Shown here: in pieces, positions 11,701-23,020 of the stretch
Numbering within the stretch: position 1 is the stretch's first letter
How the letters are laid out: the number at the start of each line of letters is the position of its first letter
DNA from: Macropodus opercularis
Lineage: Eukaryota; Chordata; Actinopteri; Anabantiformes; Osphronemidae
Direction: 5' to 3'
Assembly: GCA_030770545.1 (NCBI GenBank)
Contig: CM061102.1
Span: 14,562,501-14,626,500 of the forward strand
Length of the DNA stretch: 64,000 bases
Made by a program: the position numbers and the translations under genes
The notes under the pieces: generated by a model
The model's input: the letters and a program-made list of their open reading frames with translations, nothing else
What the model was told of the DNA's origin: nothing
Database searches by the model: none

Positions 11701-13999
11701 ATGTAACTGCCTGTGTTAACGTTTTTAGTTCGTGTTATGCCACATGTCATTCTTTCCTCCCCCCGAGACCTCCTCAGATGAGACAGTTGAGTGATAGCGT
11801 GCTGACCTTTTCCTAATTTACTGTCTAACCTTATTCCCTCTTGGTGAGCGTGTTTGTTTTTTGCTAGGGCTTTGGACCTTCATCCCTGTCTGCTGAGGCA
11901 TTCTGTCTGAGGGAATGTATTGTATTCTTCATTTCTCATAGTTATTTGGGTGTTGAGTGTTTTTGTATTTTCTTTTGTACTTCTACTTTGTTTTTTTGTG
12001 ATTTGTGTGTTTTTTAGAGTAGTGCGTTACTGTTATTGTTGCCACTACTAAAGACTGTGTTGACTTCCTCCCTCAAAAGACTACACTACCCAGCATTCTG
12101 GTTGTCGTTTTCTGAAGATCAGCCTGGATTGCTCAGTATTTATTTGTGTGTATAATTAATTATTTATTTCACTGACATCTGGTATTGTAAAAAGTGTTAG
12201 AATTCATGTACACAATGACCCTGTGTAGTATATATAGCACTGCCAAAATTAAGTATACAGTGTAATTTAAAAATTGGATATATTTTTGTCAAGATATAGT
12301 TATATGTCAGATAAGTGATATTTTCCAAGGTTGGAGCATATAATTGTTATGCCTGAATGTAACAGGACGAGCTTTACCATATGTATTTTAATATATTAAA
12401 ATTGGTGTTTTATGGAAACACATTAGTCATACACCAGAGTTCATAATGAGGCATCAAAAAGCGTCCTTGTTAGGCTCTGCCAATGCAAAATGAATATCAA
12501 TTGGATGGTTGTAAATGACCTGACATGTTCCACTGCAACTTTAGATTAATCTTACTGACTTTGGTGAACCCTTAACTTTTAATTTTACAAAAAGGTAGAA
12601 ACAAATAATAGGAATTAGCCCATTACTTCGGTTCTCAATATAGGTTTTATGTGGACCTAACAGAAATTAAGAAAAAGAACACAGCGTGGAAAAACCTAAA
12701 AAATCACTTCAATACAAATAAATAAATAAATAGTGTATGAACTATTAACAATTAAGAATAAAAACTCCCTTTATTGGAAGAAAGCACCAGTAGGCAGCCA
12801 TCTGTCTCAATGGGTTAGCACATCAAATTAAACAACTTTCATAACTCAACAATATATCTACTAACATCTAGATCCATAAAGCAGGACTACTGCTTAGCCA
12901 AAAATTGATACAACCCACATTAACTCCAATTTTTTTGAGCCTTATTGTTTGAATAAATCTACGTTATAACATTAAGACGATAAAACGTCCTCATATCATC
13001 CTTAAGTCAGCGATGACAAACTGTTTTATCTCCATCCTGTTACAGCAGCAGTTGTGTAATTGTAGGTTATAGTTCATCAGATACTATAGAATAAAATAAG
13101 GATTAAAATACTTAGTCAGTCCACACAGATGTTTCATACAGTGAAACTGCTCATTTAATCAAATGATTAATGGCTCATTAAATCATTTATGGTTCCCTTG
13201 GTCTTCACCAAGTCATCAAGATTTTATGGCAAATGGTAAAAGATTTGCACTTGTTTATAGTAAATACATGACATCTGTATTGTGCAGATTAGTATGCACC
13301 ATAGATAATACAATGCTTTATGCTTTGCCGAGTAGCGTAACAGACTGAGAGGAGCTTCTTGTCACTCGGCACTGGAGCAACAAGATGCTCGGCGGTTAAT
13401 TCACCCTCTTGCTACACATTTCAGGCTCAGAGTCTTCCATACGTGGGGAAAGCTACAGGATTCATTGTTGAGGGGCTGTGATGATGGTGTGGACTGTGGT
13501 TTCACTCTAACGTGACAAAGGGGCATAATGCTGTCATGTGGAAGCCGCTGTGCTGAAATGCCAATAAGATCACAAACTTAGAAAGCAATTATTTTTTACA
13601 TCACACTTATGGCGGAGGGCTGATGTGGATCTGGGGAGCTGCTGCTTTACGCTTTAATTATGCAAAATTATTAAATGAGTATATGGCAAACAGATTTTAG
13701 CCTGGAGTTACACTAGAAAGCTGCTGTGAATTGTTGCTATCATCTTTAGTATTTATTCTTCTTAATTATCTCTTTGTTCAGAAAGGTGCACATTGTACTT
13801 ACATTGTGTCTGAATCACTTCAGCAATTTGTTCAAGTGTAGGAGGAAACAGTATTGGAAAAGGGTGAATGCTGGAGAAACTAGAGAATTGCTTGTATTGT
13901 ATGCTTTTTTCCCATACATTTCCTTACAGTAGGGTAAGAAGTCCAGTTGCCATGACTCAACCTTTCAACAACTTCACCTGGATGAATGAGAATCTCCAC
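8744..13999. other. non-coding, no gene seen
   Basis: Unique-looking AT-rich sequence. An AAATA-type repeat lies near 12716-12732. The stretch at 13560-13700 contains TTTAATTATGCAAAATTATT and is a weak candidate for a conserved regulatory element. Short reading frames here (9317-9523, 10787-11047, 11628-11816) have no recognisable domain. 11560-12020 is T-rich and resembles decayed repeat sequence without a clear family. Confidence 0.55.
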
Positions 14000-14206
14000 A
14001 GACACACACAAGGGTTGGCTAAAACAGCCTTCGTGGGTGTTACATCCAACCAATGAACACGTTTGGGACTTCTGATGAACAAGTTCATCCAACCGTTCAT
14101 CTAGATGAAGCGTGTTGTGATTTATCGTCTGTCTGCAGCTGTTTTATCCAACCCTTGTGTGGTTTTTGAGCTTAGAGCGCCCCCTGTTTTTCAGGCTGCA
14201 TGAGTG
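14000..14206 (+). mobile_element. palindromic MITE-like element, copy 3 (ends eroded)
   Basis: Same orientation as copy 1. It shares ACACACAAGGGTTGGCT, CAGCCTTCGTGGGTGTTACA, GATGAACAAGTTCATCCAAC, GCGTGTTGTGATTTATC and GCTGTTTTATCCAACCCTTG. Toward the right end it keeps GCGCCCCCTG but has lost about 15 bases before the terminal GGCTGCATGAG, so the outer terminal repeat is incomplete. The left outer repeat is missing. Confidence 0.75.
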
Positions 14207-15844
14207 TTTATCTTTTCAAGCATTTTTAAAATCTATGTCACATTAAGTGATTAAAATCCATGAGTACTCATGTTGCTGATCGAAAGGGAAACATATTTGT
14301 TGTTTTTTACAAACACATGTGAATGCTGTCTTATGTATGTTAGTGCTAATCCAGGTAATCCAATAAATACTTATTTCAGACTTTGTCATTTTTACCTTTT
14401 CCTCCGGCCTAATAGATGAGGCATCATCATTACTGCATCAATTCACGCTCCAATCAAGCAAACACTTTGTGTACTGAATATCAACACAGCTGTGACGCTA
14501 CAGACATAAAAGCTCTTTCTACAACACTTTTACAGACCGGGTAAAAACCCAGTAAAAACCTTCTATTGGTTTTATGAACCTCTATTGTCAACACACTGCG
14601 AGCACCATTTGTTTTATATTTAAGTGGGTTTTTCCTCATTACTGCTTGATGTAGAATTTTTACTGGTCTAGACTGCAGGCTGTCTGTTTAGCACGCAGAC
14701 TGCTTCATTACTGAGCCACTTTACTGAATACTGATCGGACAGAATGCAGTTTGGTATTGAAATAAGTGAGCCAAGATCCTGAAAAAAGTCTGGATGGCAG
14801 CATCTGTTTCTGCAAAATCTGTAGATATCAGCCGTAACGCTGCACAGACATGCACGTTATGTACCCTAACTGTGCTGTGACGCCAACCTACACGCCACTC
14901 AGTTAAGTGATGGCTCTGGGTTTCTAATATGAACACGAGCAGTTTAAATTGGGACTTTGTACTCCCAAAGTCTTTGTACAGACACCACAGGGTTTTGCAA
15001 CTCAAGAAATGATTCTAGACAAGACAAAATAATTCCAACACAAATCTATCTTTTAAATTCACTAAAATATTATATAAAAACAGGTATTTGCATAAAACAT
15101 ACTTGCAGAACAACTGCAACTGTCAAAGAGGCCAGTCTCTGAAAGGCTCTTTAAATTAAAAACTTTTTCACACACTATATGGCCAGGAAGTCACGTTGCT
15201 TGTAATATTGTGTGAATGAGTGTGTGCTGGCCAGAAAATGTTGTCAGCATCTAACAAAAAAACATACATTCAACTATCAAGCTGTAAAAGTCAAACAAAA
15301 GAAGTTAGTGTGTGTGTGTGTGTGTGTCTTTGTGTGAGGAAAGGGGAAGGCTGTGGGGAAACTCTCCTCAGCTGCAACTGACAGTTCAAAGGGTTCCGTT
15401 TGAAATTGAGCTCATAATTATCTTGTAGACTTGACAGGTTATCGTAGAGGACCGCATCACTTTTCCCATTCAGCATCTCCCACCTTCATTAGTACCTCTG
15501 CATTCCTATAGTAATAGTCCTGCTCACTTAATTATCTAGCAGCCAAGCTTTTTATTCAAACTTACAATGAGTATTAATGCTGTTTTGACACATATAGTAG
15601 CAAATTTCCCAGTGGAGAATTATACTTACATAAAAATTAAGCTGCATGTACAGCAGCTGATATTTAAACTAACTTGCTTTTGATAAAAAAAAAGGCACAT
15701 AACATAGTAAGAAAGTAAACTGTATGATTTTTAACACTTTCCTTGAACAGAACGATGCACACAATAACATCACAACCACAGATATGGTGAGACTTTGCAA
15801 TTATGCAGGCTGAAAACAATTAGATTGCTGTTATTCAGATTCAG
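14207..15844. other. non-coding, no gene seen
   Basis: AT-rich unique-looking sequence with one GT microsatellite (15309-15327). The minus-strand frame 14721-15005 has no recognisable domain or splice context. Confidence 0.6.
15309..15327. repeat. (GT)n microsatellite
   Basis: About nine to ten uninterrupted GT units followed by a short CTTTGTGTG. Confidence 0.9.
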
Positions 15845-16855
15845 TTAATCATGCTTGCTTCTTACATGGGGCATCAGCAGTCTAAGTTTGGAAAAAAAAG
15901 ACTTCCGTTTCCCAAATCTTTTCTCAAGCCTCATTTCCTCCAGGGGAAACCCAAGGCACCCCCAGGCTAGCATAGAGACACAGTCCCTCCAGTGTGACCT
16001 GAGTCTTCCTTGGGAACTCTTCTCAGTATAGGACATGCTTGGAACACAGGGTATCCAGGTGTCATCTGAATGGCATGTCTTGCTCTCTAGATTGACCAGT
16101 TAATGGACAGCTTCCTTTACCGCATCGGACCAGAACACGGAGTAAACAAAAGAAATATCTAAATCAAATCAATGTGTGGTGTTACTACAACAGTAATGGA
16201 ACTACTGGAAGTGATGGCGTGGCCCCCACAAAACCCTGATCTCAATATCATAGACTGTTTCTGGGATCACATGAAGACACAGAAGGATGTGAGAAACCCT
16301 ACATCCACAGAAGATCTGTGGTTAGTTAGAACAACCTACTGTACCAGCCGAGTTCCTTCAAAAACACTTGTGCAAGTGTACCTAGAAGAATTGCTGCTGC
16401 TTCCATATTGCAATGCAACCATATTGCTGCCCTGGCATAGACTCAATCTCAGAGAAGCTGGGGACCAAGAAGAAGTGTGATCCTCATATAGTTGGAACAC
16501 ACTCAGGTATCCCACTTCATCACCACATCTGTTGTCTAGTCCAGAAGCATGGTCCCCAGCCTGCATACAATGTTGTAGAGGCGTGACAACAAGAACCACA
16601 ACATCCAGAGACTTGAGGTACTCAGGAGAGATGTCATCCATGTCTAGTGCTTTGTCAATAAGAAGCTTGGGAGTCAGACTTCAGTGACTTCCCGCTTGGG
16701 TCATAAATAAGTGCACCTGTGAATACCCTGCCTGTGTTTCCTCGACAGAAGGTGTGTTGAAGTATTCCTTCCATTGTCGAAAAAACATCCACAGTCAACA
16801 ACTCCCCTTTCCTGAGACGCTGCACAATTTGCCAAAAATTCTTTGAGGCTGACTA
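15845..16855 (-). pseudogene. LINE reverse-transcriptase relic, interrupted by Tc1
   Basis: Read on the minus strand from 16855 downward, the broken translation follows a LINE polyprotein abundant in teleost genomes. First come residues like KFWQIVQRLRKG, then DISPEYLKSLDVV and RLYNIV (start of the reverse-transcriptase domain), then, after a frameshift, VCSNYMRITLL. A Tc1 fragment interrupts at about 16150-16402. After it come FQACPILRR and, in another frame, GRLRSHWRDCVSMLAW and LGFPLEE, the far C-terminal part of such proteins. Most of the polymerase core, including the FADD-type catalytic box, is missing. Several frameshifts and stops make it a dead copy. The family is named from recall of teleost repeats. 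Confidence 0.75.
16150..16402 (+). pseudogene. Tc1/mariner transposase fragment, internally inverted
   Basis: The + strand encodes MAWPPQNPDLNIIDCFWDHM and then DVRNPTSTEDLW, matching the C-terminal catalytic block of Tc1-like DDE transposases (usual form WPSQSPDLNPIE...LW). The third catalytic residue, normally E in NPIE, is D here (NIID). Residues further on are frameshifted (VPAEFLQKHLCKCT, then a stop). At 16150-16190 the opposite strand of the element's extreme 3' end is present (CTAAATCAAATCAATGTGTG is antisense to the codons after the usual GGHTKY end). The fragment therefore contains an inversion junction near 16190. It sits inside the minus-strand LINE relic and so inserted later. 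Non-functional. Confidence 0.8.
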
Positions 16856-19739
16856 ATTGTCATCTTATTTGAAACAGATGAACAAATCAAGACAAACAAA
16901 CAGAAGAACCAGCTTAAACAGACAGAAGTAGAATACTACCACCTTAAAACAGGAAAGCACAGGAACAAAGTGACAAACTGAACTACAAGACAATAGTAGA
17001 GAGCCTGATGACTAAACTAAACTGATGACTCAAACAGGCTTGGCTAAATACAGAATGATTGATAACCAGAATAAAACAACAATAGAAAATACTATCAACA
17101 TGACAGAATAGTCTGGACAAACAATAACAGGCTAAATAAGTACAGAGACTTAAAAGCAAAGACACACAGGACCTCCTGGCAGACTAGGGCAGAAACAGCA
17201 CCCTCTAGGATGTCGACTGCGGTTGTAACCCCCTTTCAGGAGTGGACTTGGGCGACAGCAACCTCCTGGCAGTCGCCGGGGGAAGCACATTTCCACTATT
17301 CCACCTCAAAAGATGCAAAGCCATGCAACAAGACAACAGAGCAGGATACACAGGCAGGGACAGGGATTCCCAAACACAGCATTCAGATGACCTGCAGACA
17401 TCGTTTCTCTCCACGTCTCCTCCGACGCTGGGGTGGTGCTGCCATAGACTGTTGTAGCTATTGCATCCAGATAAAGATCAGTAGACATTCAGACCAGTAG
17501 GAACAGTTGTTACCCCGATGATCCCGTCATCTCCCCACCCTGCACATATTAACATCCACTCACCCCTGGATTTTATACTTTAATGAAAAATGTATTCATT
17601 TTATAATATAATGAATAACTACAACAAAACTCGGTTATATATTAGGCCACACTACTAGAATATTTCTGTACATAATACATTCCGCACTCTGCTCATTGCA
17701 ATTCTGATTAGTAGAAGTATGTTTTTGCCTTGTGCAGTACATGTGTAATGGCAATAAATTTGAATCAAATGTAATCACAAAAGTATCATTCACATCTGCC
17801 ACAAACCACAGAAGTGTAGGAGACAGAAGACTGCACCAACAAACCATGTTTGGCTTGGACAGAAGCAACAGATGCAAAACCATCAATCAATTTATTCTTC
17901 TGCTGACTCGTTGTTCAAAACTGAATAATTTTGTTAGTGTGGCTTCATAGATCTTATCATAACAAATATTATACAGGTAAGTATCTTTGACGTCACTCAT
18001 CCATCTTTGTTCATGAATTGAAGTCACAGCTATTCTATTCCACGGCATGTCTGACATTTTAAATTCTCAGTCATTTACGGTGAAAGAGCAGGGTGTCTGA
18101 TTCCTGCTACATTTCTGCTGTGTGAAAATGCTTGTGATTGTTAGATCGTCAGACAAGAGCCAATTTCCTTTGCATTAGTAATTTGGCTACCAATTAGAGG
18201 GGATGATAAGGCATCTGTCAGACTACACTGTTGCAGATCAATTGTGCAACTGAATGTGGATGATTATTAATTAGAGGTAAACAAAGCGTCTCCCAGCTGA
18301 AGCATGAGTCCCCATTATCCAACATCATTACGCTGGAACATGTCACCATTTTAATAACAGCGATGATGACACATAGTTATTTGATCATATGCTCTTCACT
18401 CTGTATGGGAACCTTTATGAATGTAGTCCACATTATGATATGGTTGACTGCAAAATCAATCACATGCAATCAAACAATTGCTCCAGCTGACAGATATCTG
18501 CAGTTGCTGTAGTATGCTAGCAGATTATGATTCACTCCTTCAGTGGTTCTTGGTTGCAGATGTATTCATGGGCAGTGCTGGATTCATGGATGATGTGATA
18601 AATTATGTTTATTGGCATTGTCATTAAATGAAGCCGGGACAAACTGCACACTCTGGACTTCAAATGTTTGGGGTCTTTCATTCTCAGAAAGTTCCTTTTG
18701 GTTTTAACAAAAATATTAAGTTAAAACCAGACAAAACACGGCAGTGACACTTCTGTAGAGTGGAAACAAACTAGAATTAAAACACAGTTTCTTCATTACA
18801 ACACCCTGTGCTCACTCATCTGACTTACATGTTAGCTAATAAATGAACAAAATGCACATACATGACATTTGCACACCAAGTACACGGGTATTATTCTCCT
18901 ACCATGAGTACAGTCTTCCACAAACATCCGAAATGCTACATGAACAATGACACAAAATATTTATTTCTGTTGCTACATCATGTCACACTGTAACATTACG
19001 TCTGTGTATTAGTTCACATTCTTCTTAAACAATATATATAATAGATACATTTCTTACCATTGCAAATGCAACCATCCCAGCCCAATACCGCTCTCTACTT
19101 CCTGTATTTCCCAGCAGGCCACTGGCTTTGCGGCAATACTACCGACAGGGGGAATGCGGAAATGCGCCCCCTGCTGTCGAAATAAATCCTCTGCACCAAC
19201 ACTGGTTCACTAAATGAGTCAAACCACGGACAGAACAAACAGCATTCTTTTTACCACCTGGCTACATTAAATAAACCTGATACATACAGTAATTACAACA
19301 GACACTGAATTCAGACACTGAATTTGAGTGACTATGCTTTAGTCAAAATATTCAGTTATTTCATAGAGTCACAGTCATTCGGAGAAGGCGACTTAGGTTT
19401 GCATCTTGAGACTCGTGTCACACTTGAGTTACTCACACAAAGCCTTAAAAACCGACATGAAGTTGGATTCTGAAGTTGTGAACAATCTTTATTTTCATTA
19501 GTTACAGTTAAAAGTATCCAAATGTACTGCAGCACTATTAAGAGACAAGAAAGTTAGTCTCTAGAATAATCCAGAAAATATTCAGAATGTTGTCTGTCAC
19601 CTATGCACAAAGATCATTTAATGGATATGAGAGTATGTGAGCTGGAATGAGCAAAAAAATCCTGCTCACAGAGCTACGGTCTAATTACTAATCACACTGA
19701 CCAGTGAAATGTTGCCGACCTATTTATTTGCCAAGCACA
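16856..19739. other. non-coding; decayed repeats and possible conserved element
   Basis: 16860-17170 is A-rich with low complexity, and 17170-17530 is GC-richer with overlapping meaningless frames on both strands; both look like old mobile DNA without a nameable family. 17720-17770 (GGCAATAAATTTGAATC) resembles a retroposon 3' tail. 18140-18330 is clean sequence with ACCAATTAGAGG and TTATTAATTAGAGG homeodomain-type cores and is a candidate conserved non-coding element. 19060-19200 is GC-richer with nothing assignable. Confidence 0.5.
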
Positions 19740-19919
19740 TTCCATTGTACACGGTTGAGGAATTTCAAATACACTAGCACATCTCAAAAACTTGAGGTAT
19801 TCAGAAAGGGTCCAATCCACTCCTGGTGCCTTGCTTCTGGTTCATCGACCGAAGGCGTGTCGGTGGCATTGAGAATATCCTCAAAGTTTTCCTCCCCCCC
19901 ATCTTGGCTGATGAATGCT
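19740..19919 (-). pseudogene. second LINE reverse-transcriptase relic
   Basis: The minus strand encodes ENFEDILNATDTPSVDE and, after a frameshift, APGVDWTLSEYLKF. In the intact teleost LINE these correspond to a segment of the type YFEDLLNPTDTPSVEE followed by APGVDEIRPEYLKSL, just upstream of the reverse-transcriptase core. It covers the same region as the relic at 16600-16750 and is of the same family, but it diverges independently, so it appears to be a separate copy. It is cut off at its 5' side by the poly-C run at 19920. Confidence 0.75.
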
Positions 19920-19938
19920 CCCCCCCCCCCCCCCCCCC
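19920..19938. repeat. poly-C run of 19
   Basis: Nineteen consecutive C residues abut the LINE relic. On the other strand this is a G run able to form a G-quadruplex. Lengths of such runs are unreliable in assemblies. Confidence 0.9.
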
Positions 19939-19993
19939 ATTAATTAGTACTGTATGCTAGGCATCTGGTAATAAACTGTCAGGCTACTACATT

Positions 19994-20105
19994 ATTCACT
20001 CACTCATCATCTGAACCACTTGCGCGAGGGGTGTTGGAGCCTATCCAAGCTGTCATTTGGGCGAGAGGCAAGGTACACCCTAGACACGTTACCAGTCCAT
20101 AACCA
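19994..20105 (+). mobile_element. dispersed teleost repeat, copy a (fragment)
   Basis: The sequence with CACTCATCATCTGAACCACT, GAGCCTATCCAAGCTGTCAT, GGCGAGAGGCAAGGTACACC and ACCAGTCCATAA matches a repeat I recognise from many teleost genomes, usually read as CCGCTT...GGAGCCTATCCCAGCTG...GGCAGGGTACACCCTGGACA...CGCCAGTCCATCGC. Further copies are at 38688, 48191, 48650 and 50461. I do not assign a Repbase name. Confidence 0.65.
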
Positions 20106-20900
20106 TGAAGGCAAAGGACTCTCTCTACAGGAATAAAAACGGGTTTCAAGACATGATTTGTTTTATAATCCTAAATAGCTGATGGCTAATAATTTTCTGA
20201 AAAGCACTCACTTATACATCTACATCTGGTTTTATGACTGTAACTCTGTTAGCTTTATTTATCATTTTTTAGTTTTATTAAGACATTGGTCAGGTAATGA
20301 CTTTGTCCAGTCACCTGACCTTAACCAAGTACTAGAAGAGTTTCACATTGCTTTTATTTAACAAAATCTAATCTAAAGCTCTAATCAGATTTGAATTAAT
20401 CTAGAAATTACTTAAAAGAAGTACTTTTCCTCAGCACATCTGGCTTTTCCCAAACAGTGAAAGGGAAATATGACTAATTCCTGGACACCTAGACAAGGGC
20501 TGAAACTTCCTCGCGGATTGTGATGACACATCTTTCTTTAAGCGAATCACATATCAACTTTTTGGACTTTACCCAAAATAGCTGCAGTCAGCATCCATAG
20601 GAGACACTCATCGCACATGGCGTGCCCCCTCATAACGCTTCTTATTGGGAGGGGGCGTTTCTGAACTTGAATGAACTCCTCTACATTGAACCAGCCAGAA
20701 AGCGTGGTTATAACACAACACGAAATCCATATTTATTAAGACATTTCAACAAATTCTAGACACCTAACGAATCACATCAGATAAAGATTTTCAGAAGAAT
20801 TCCCCTAAGAAGCAGATCAACCTTTGCATTAATTAGGAGACTCGTATTTATTCAGGCCTAATTCATTATCGGACCTTCATAATCTTTAAATCCGGTTCTT
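20106..20900. other. non-coding, upstream flank of the first exon
   Basis: No gene or repeat seen. 20500-20700 is somewhat GC-richer and contains CCCCCTCATAACGC and a GGGAGGGGGCG box that could serve as a GC-box. It is probably the distal promoter region of the exon at 21366, although nothing here proves it. Confidence 0.45.
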
Positions 20901-21116
20901 GTTCTGTCAGAGGGCAGGGAAATAGAAGCAGAGAGAGAAAAAAAACCCCAACAACACAGAGCTAGGACTGTTCATGGGTGACTGACTGAAAAACAAGCCA
21001 ATGCCAGCTGAGCAGAGACTGCCCTCCCCCATCTTCTCTCCCCAATCTTGCCGAGTGCTGGTCCCTCTGTGTGCTTTAGTACGTGGAGAGGAGGGAGATT
21101 GAATACTGCGCGAGGA

Positions 21117-21156
<40 letters not shown>

Positions 21157-21365
21157 GTGTATGTGTGTCTGTTTCTACCGCCAACTACTACTTGCGCTGG
21201 ATTTAGACCTCCTCCGGTCCAACCTGCCAGTGGGGATAAATAGCAATCCAAACTGACACTGAGGAAAACAGGCAAATAGACGAAACTAAAACACCAAAGT
21301 GGACCAGCCGTTTGAAGCCTCTGTTGAGAGGAAGATACAATTTAAAACAGCAGATCAGAGTCAGC
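20901..21365 (+). promoter_or_regulatory. putative promoter and 5' leader of the IgLON-like gene
   Basis: The 120 bases before the ATG at 21366 contain no other ATG, so the leader is clean for scanning ribosomes, and the start context has A at -3. GATAAATAG at 21235-21243 is TATA-like and would place a start of transcription near 21265, giving a leader of about 100 nt; this start is a guess. Upstream lies a CT-rich tract (21123-21171), common near fish and mammalian neuronal promoters. Minus-strand frames at 20907-21391 have no recognisable domain and are judged chance. Confidence 0.5.
21123..21171. repeat. (CT)n microsatellite running into GT-rich sequence
   Basis: About 13 pure CT units, a TT interruption, a few more CT and then GTGTATGTGTGTCT. 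It lies 195 bases upstream of the start codon in the putative promoter. GA/CT tracts can exclude nucleosomes, so it may affect promoter openness. Confidence 0.9.
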
Positions 21366-21426
21366 ATGTATAATTCGGTATGTTTCGTCATCCTGTCATG
21401 GGTGTTTGCATTGCTTGTGTTAACAG
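21366..21426 (+). CDS. first coding exon of an IgLON-like cell-adhesion protein (opcml/ntm type)
   Basis: The exon encodes a signal peptide of 20 residues, beginning MYNSVCF and ending in the hydrophobic FALLVLT, then one base (G) of a glycine codon before the donor CAG|GTAAGA. As I recall, the short alternative first exons of mammalian IgLON genes have the same build: OPCML begins MYHP and ends ALLFIP-G, NTM begins MHNS and ends LCLFQ-G, both 20 residues plus a phase-1 split glycine. About 7 of 21 residues are identical to each, so opcml and ntm cannot be told apart here. IgLONs are GPI-anchored proteins with three Ig domains on the neuronal surface that pair homo- and heterophilically in neurite growth and synapse formation. 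The next exon, which should begin near VPVRSGD and enter Ig domain 1, is not in the window, in keeping with the very long first introns of these genes. Another Ig-family gene with a phase-1 signal exon is the main alternative. Confidence 0.72.
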
Positions 21427-21943
21427 GTAAGACGTCTTCTATTCCTTCTCTCTCTTTTCCTTCTGTGTCTGTGTTTACATCCTACAGTTCCTGTTAACAC
21501 ACACTGCTGCACTCGTGGGACCTAGCCTGACACTGTGTTTCTGTCTTTGCAAATCATCACCTGTCAATCGGACTCTCCGAGGCTTGTCGGGACATTACTT
21601 TAAGTCCTAATAATATAGATTTCTCTTAAAAATAATTGAGTCAATTTATATTCAAAGACAGTCTCAACATTGAATGCTTGTTTTTGCATTGTATTTTGTC
21701 ACACATATCAAATGCCAATGCTGTCTTTTAATGTTTACTCTCTGTATCCTTAATTGAGCTTGAGGAAGGGGGGAAAGCAGCTCCCCAGTGATGTCACAGG
21801 GAAGCCCGGTGTCCTGGAATTACTTTGGGTGCCTCAGCTGTCTGATAATGCAAATACCGTATGTGTCCCATGAAAATAAGGAAATGCGAAGGAGTCTGAC
21901 ACAGACATATAATGCAATGTGTGGGAGTTTAAGAGATGATATG

Positions 21944-21945
<2 letters not shown>

Positions 21946-21999
<54 letters not shown>
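21946..21999. repeat. (CAAT)n tetranucleotide microsatellite
   Basis: About 13 uninterrupted CAAT units 520 bases into the intron. A frame through it reads as repeated NQSI, which is an artefact. Confidence 0.95.
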
Positions 22000-23020
22000 C
22001 ATTTTACATGTTTCACACTTGTGTTTACTTGCAACAACAAACTTATTGCAAACCACTGGCTGTGTTCCCCACTGCTTCGTTTATGTTGGAGGCAGTCGTC
22101 AGTGAATGAGAGCCAAATAAAGTATGATAAAGTGATCGTTATTGCAGGGCAGATGAATTTAGCGCTTTGTATTGCGGTTAAATCGGGCTAAAGATCGATG
22201 GCTTTCTCTACCCTGTCTATCAATCTAACATAAGTGCCAGGTCTGCATCAGACAGCCGTGACATTATGGAGCCTGTGGAGAGCACTTATAACCCTGTCAG
22301 GGTGTAGGTGGTGTAGTCACTCCAGTGAAGTTGGAGACCTTGCACGTACAGCAATAGACACTTTCAATAGACACAAAAAAAGTAAAGCCATGAACTGATA
22401 ATAAAACTTCAGCTTTTCTTTTGATTTAAACCAAAACGAAAAGAATCACATGTGGATATTCCGTGTTTTTGTAGTTTTTTTGCTAACATTATTAACAATT
22501 AACAACAAATGTGTGTCACACATGTTTGTATCTTTTCAAATGGAACCACAACAGATGGCACAATTAAGAGTCGTTTGGCACGGTGCAGGTCCTGGAAGGC
22601 AAACAATATTTTCTTAGCTTGAATAAACATAAGATCTATTGTAAATGTGCTGTAGCTTGTCAGTAATGTGACAATCCAGAACTGCCCAGCTGGGAATGAA
22701 ATAACATTAACAACATAGTAGTCACTTGTCATAGTTTCTTACGCTCTTCTAGGTGCACTCTGCAGATATTAATGCATATGCTAATTTCCGCAGGTATGCT
22801 ACACATTTACTAATAAGTGCTGCACTGCCACGCGCAGGACACACCACATTGTTTGATGAGCCCAATTCAGTTCTTAATTGAACTGAACCGAACTGAATTG
22901 AATTCAGAACCTCCTTCACAAGTCAGAGGAGTCTATGTTGTCACTCATCACAAGGCCAAAAGGAAAGAACACACACTAAACTTCCTCCACTTGATGGAAA
23001 GTCGCTCCCTGTGTCAGTGA

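Noticed and set aside
17960..17982. AG|GTAAGTA at 17976/17977 as a second recursive splice site
   Set aside because: The donor is perfect but the preceding sequence is A-rich with no pyrimidine tract, and it lies upstream of the first exon.
20907..21275. 122-codon minus-strand frame over the promoter
   Set aside because: It depends on the CT microsatellite (reads as alternating R and E) and has no domain; it is antisense to the leader of the supported exon.
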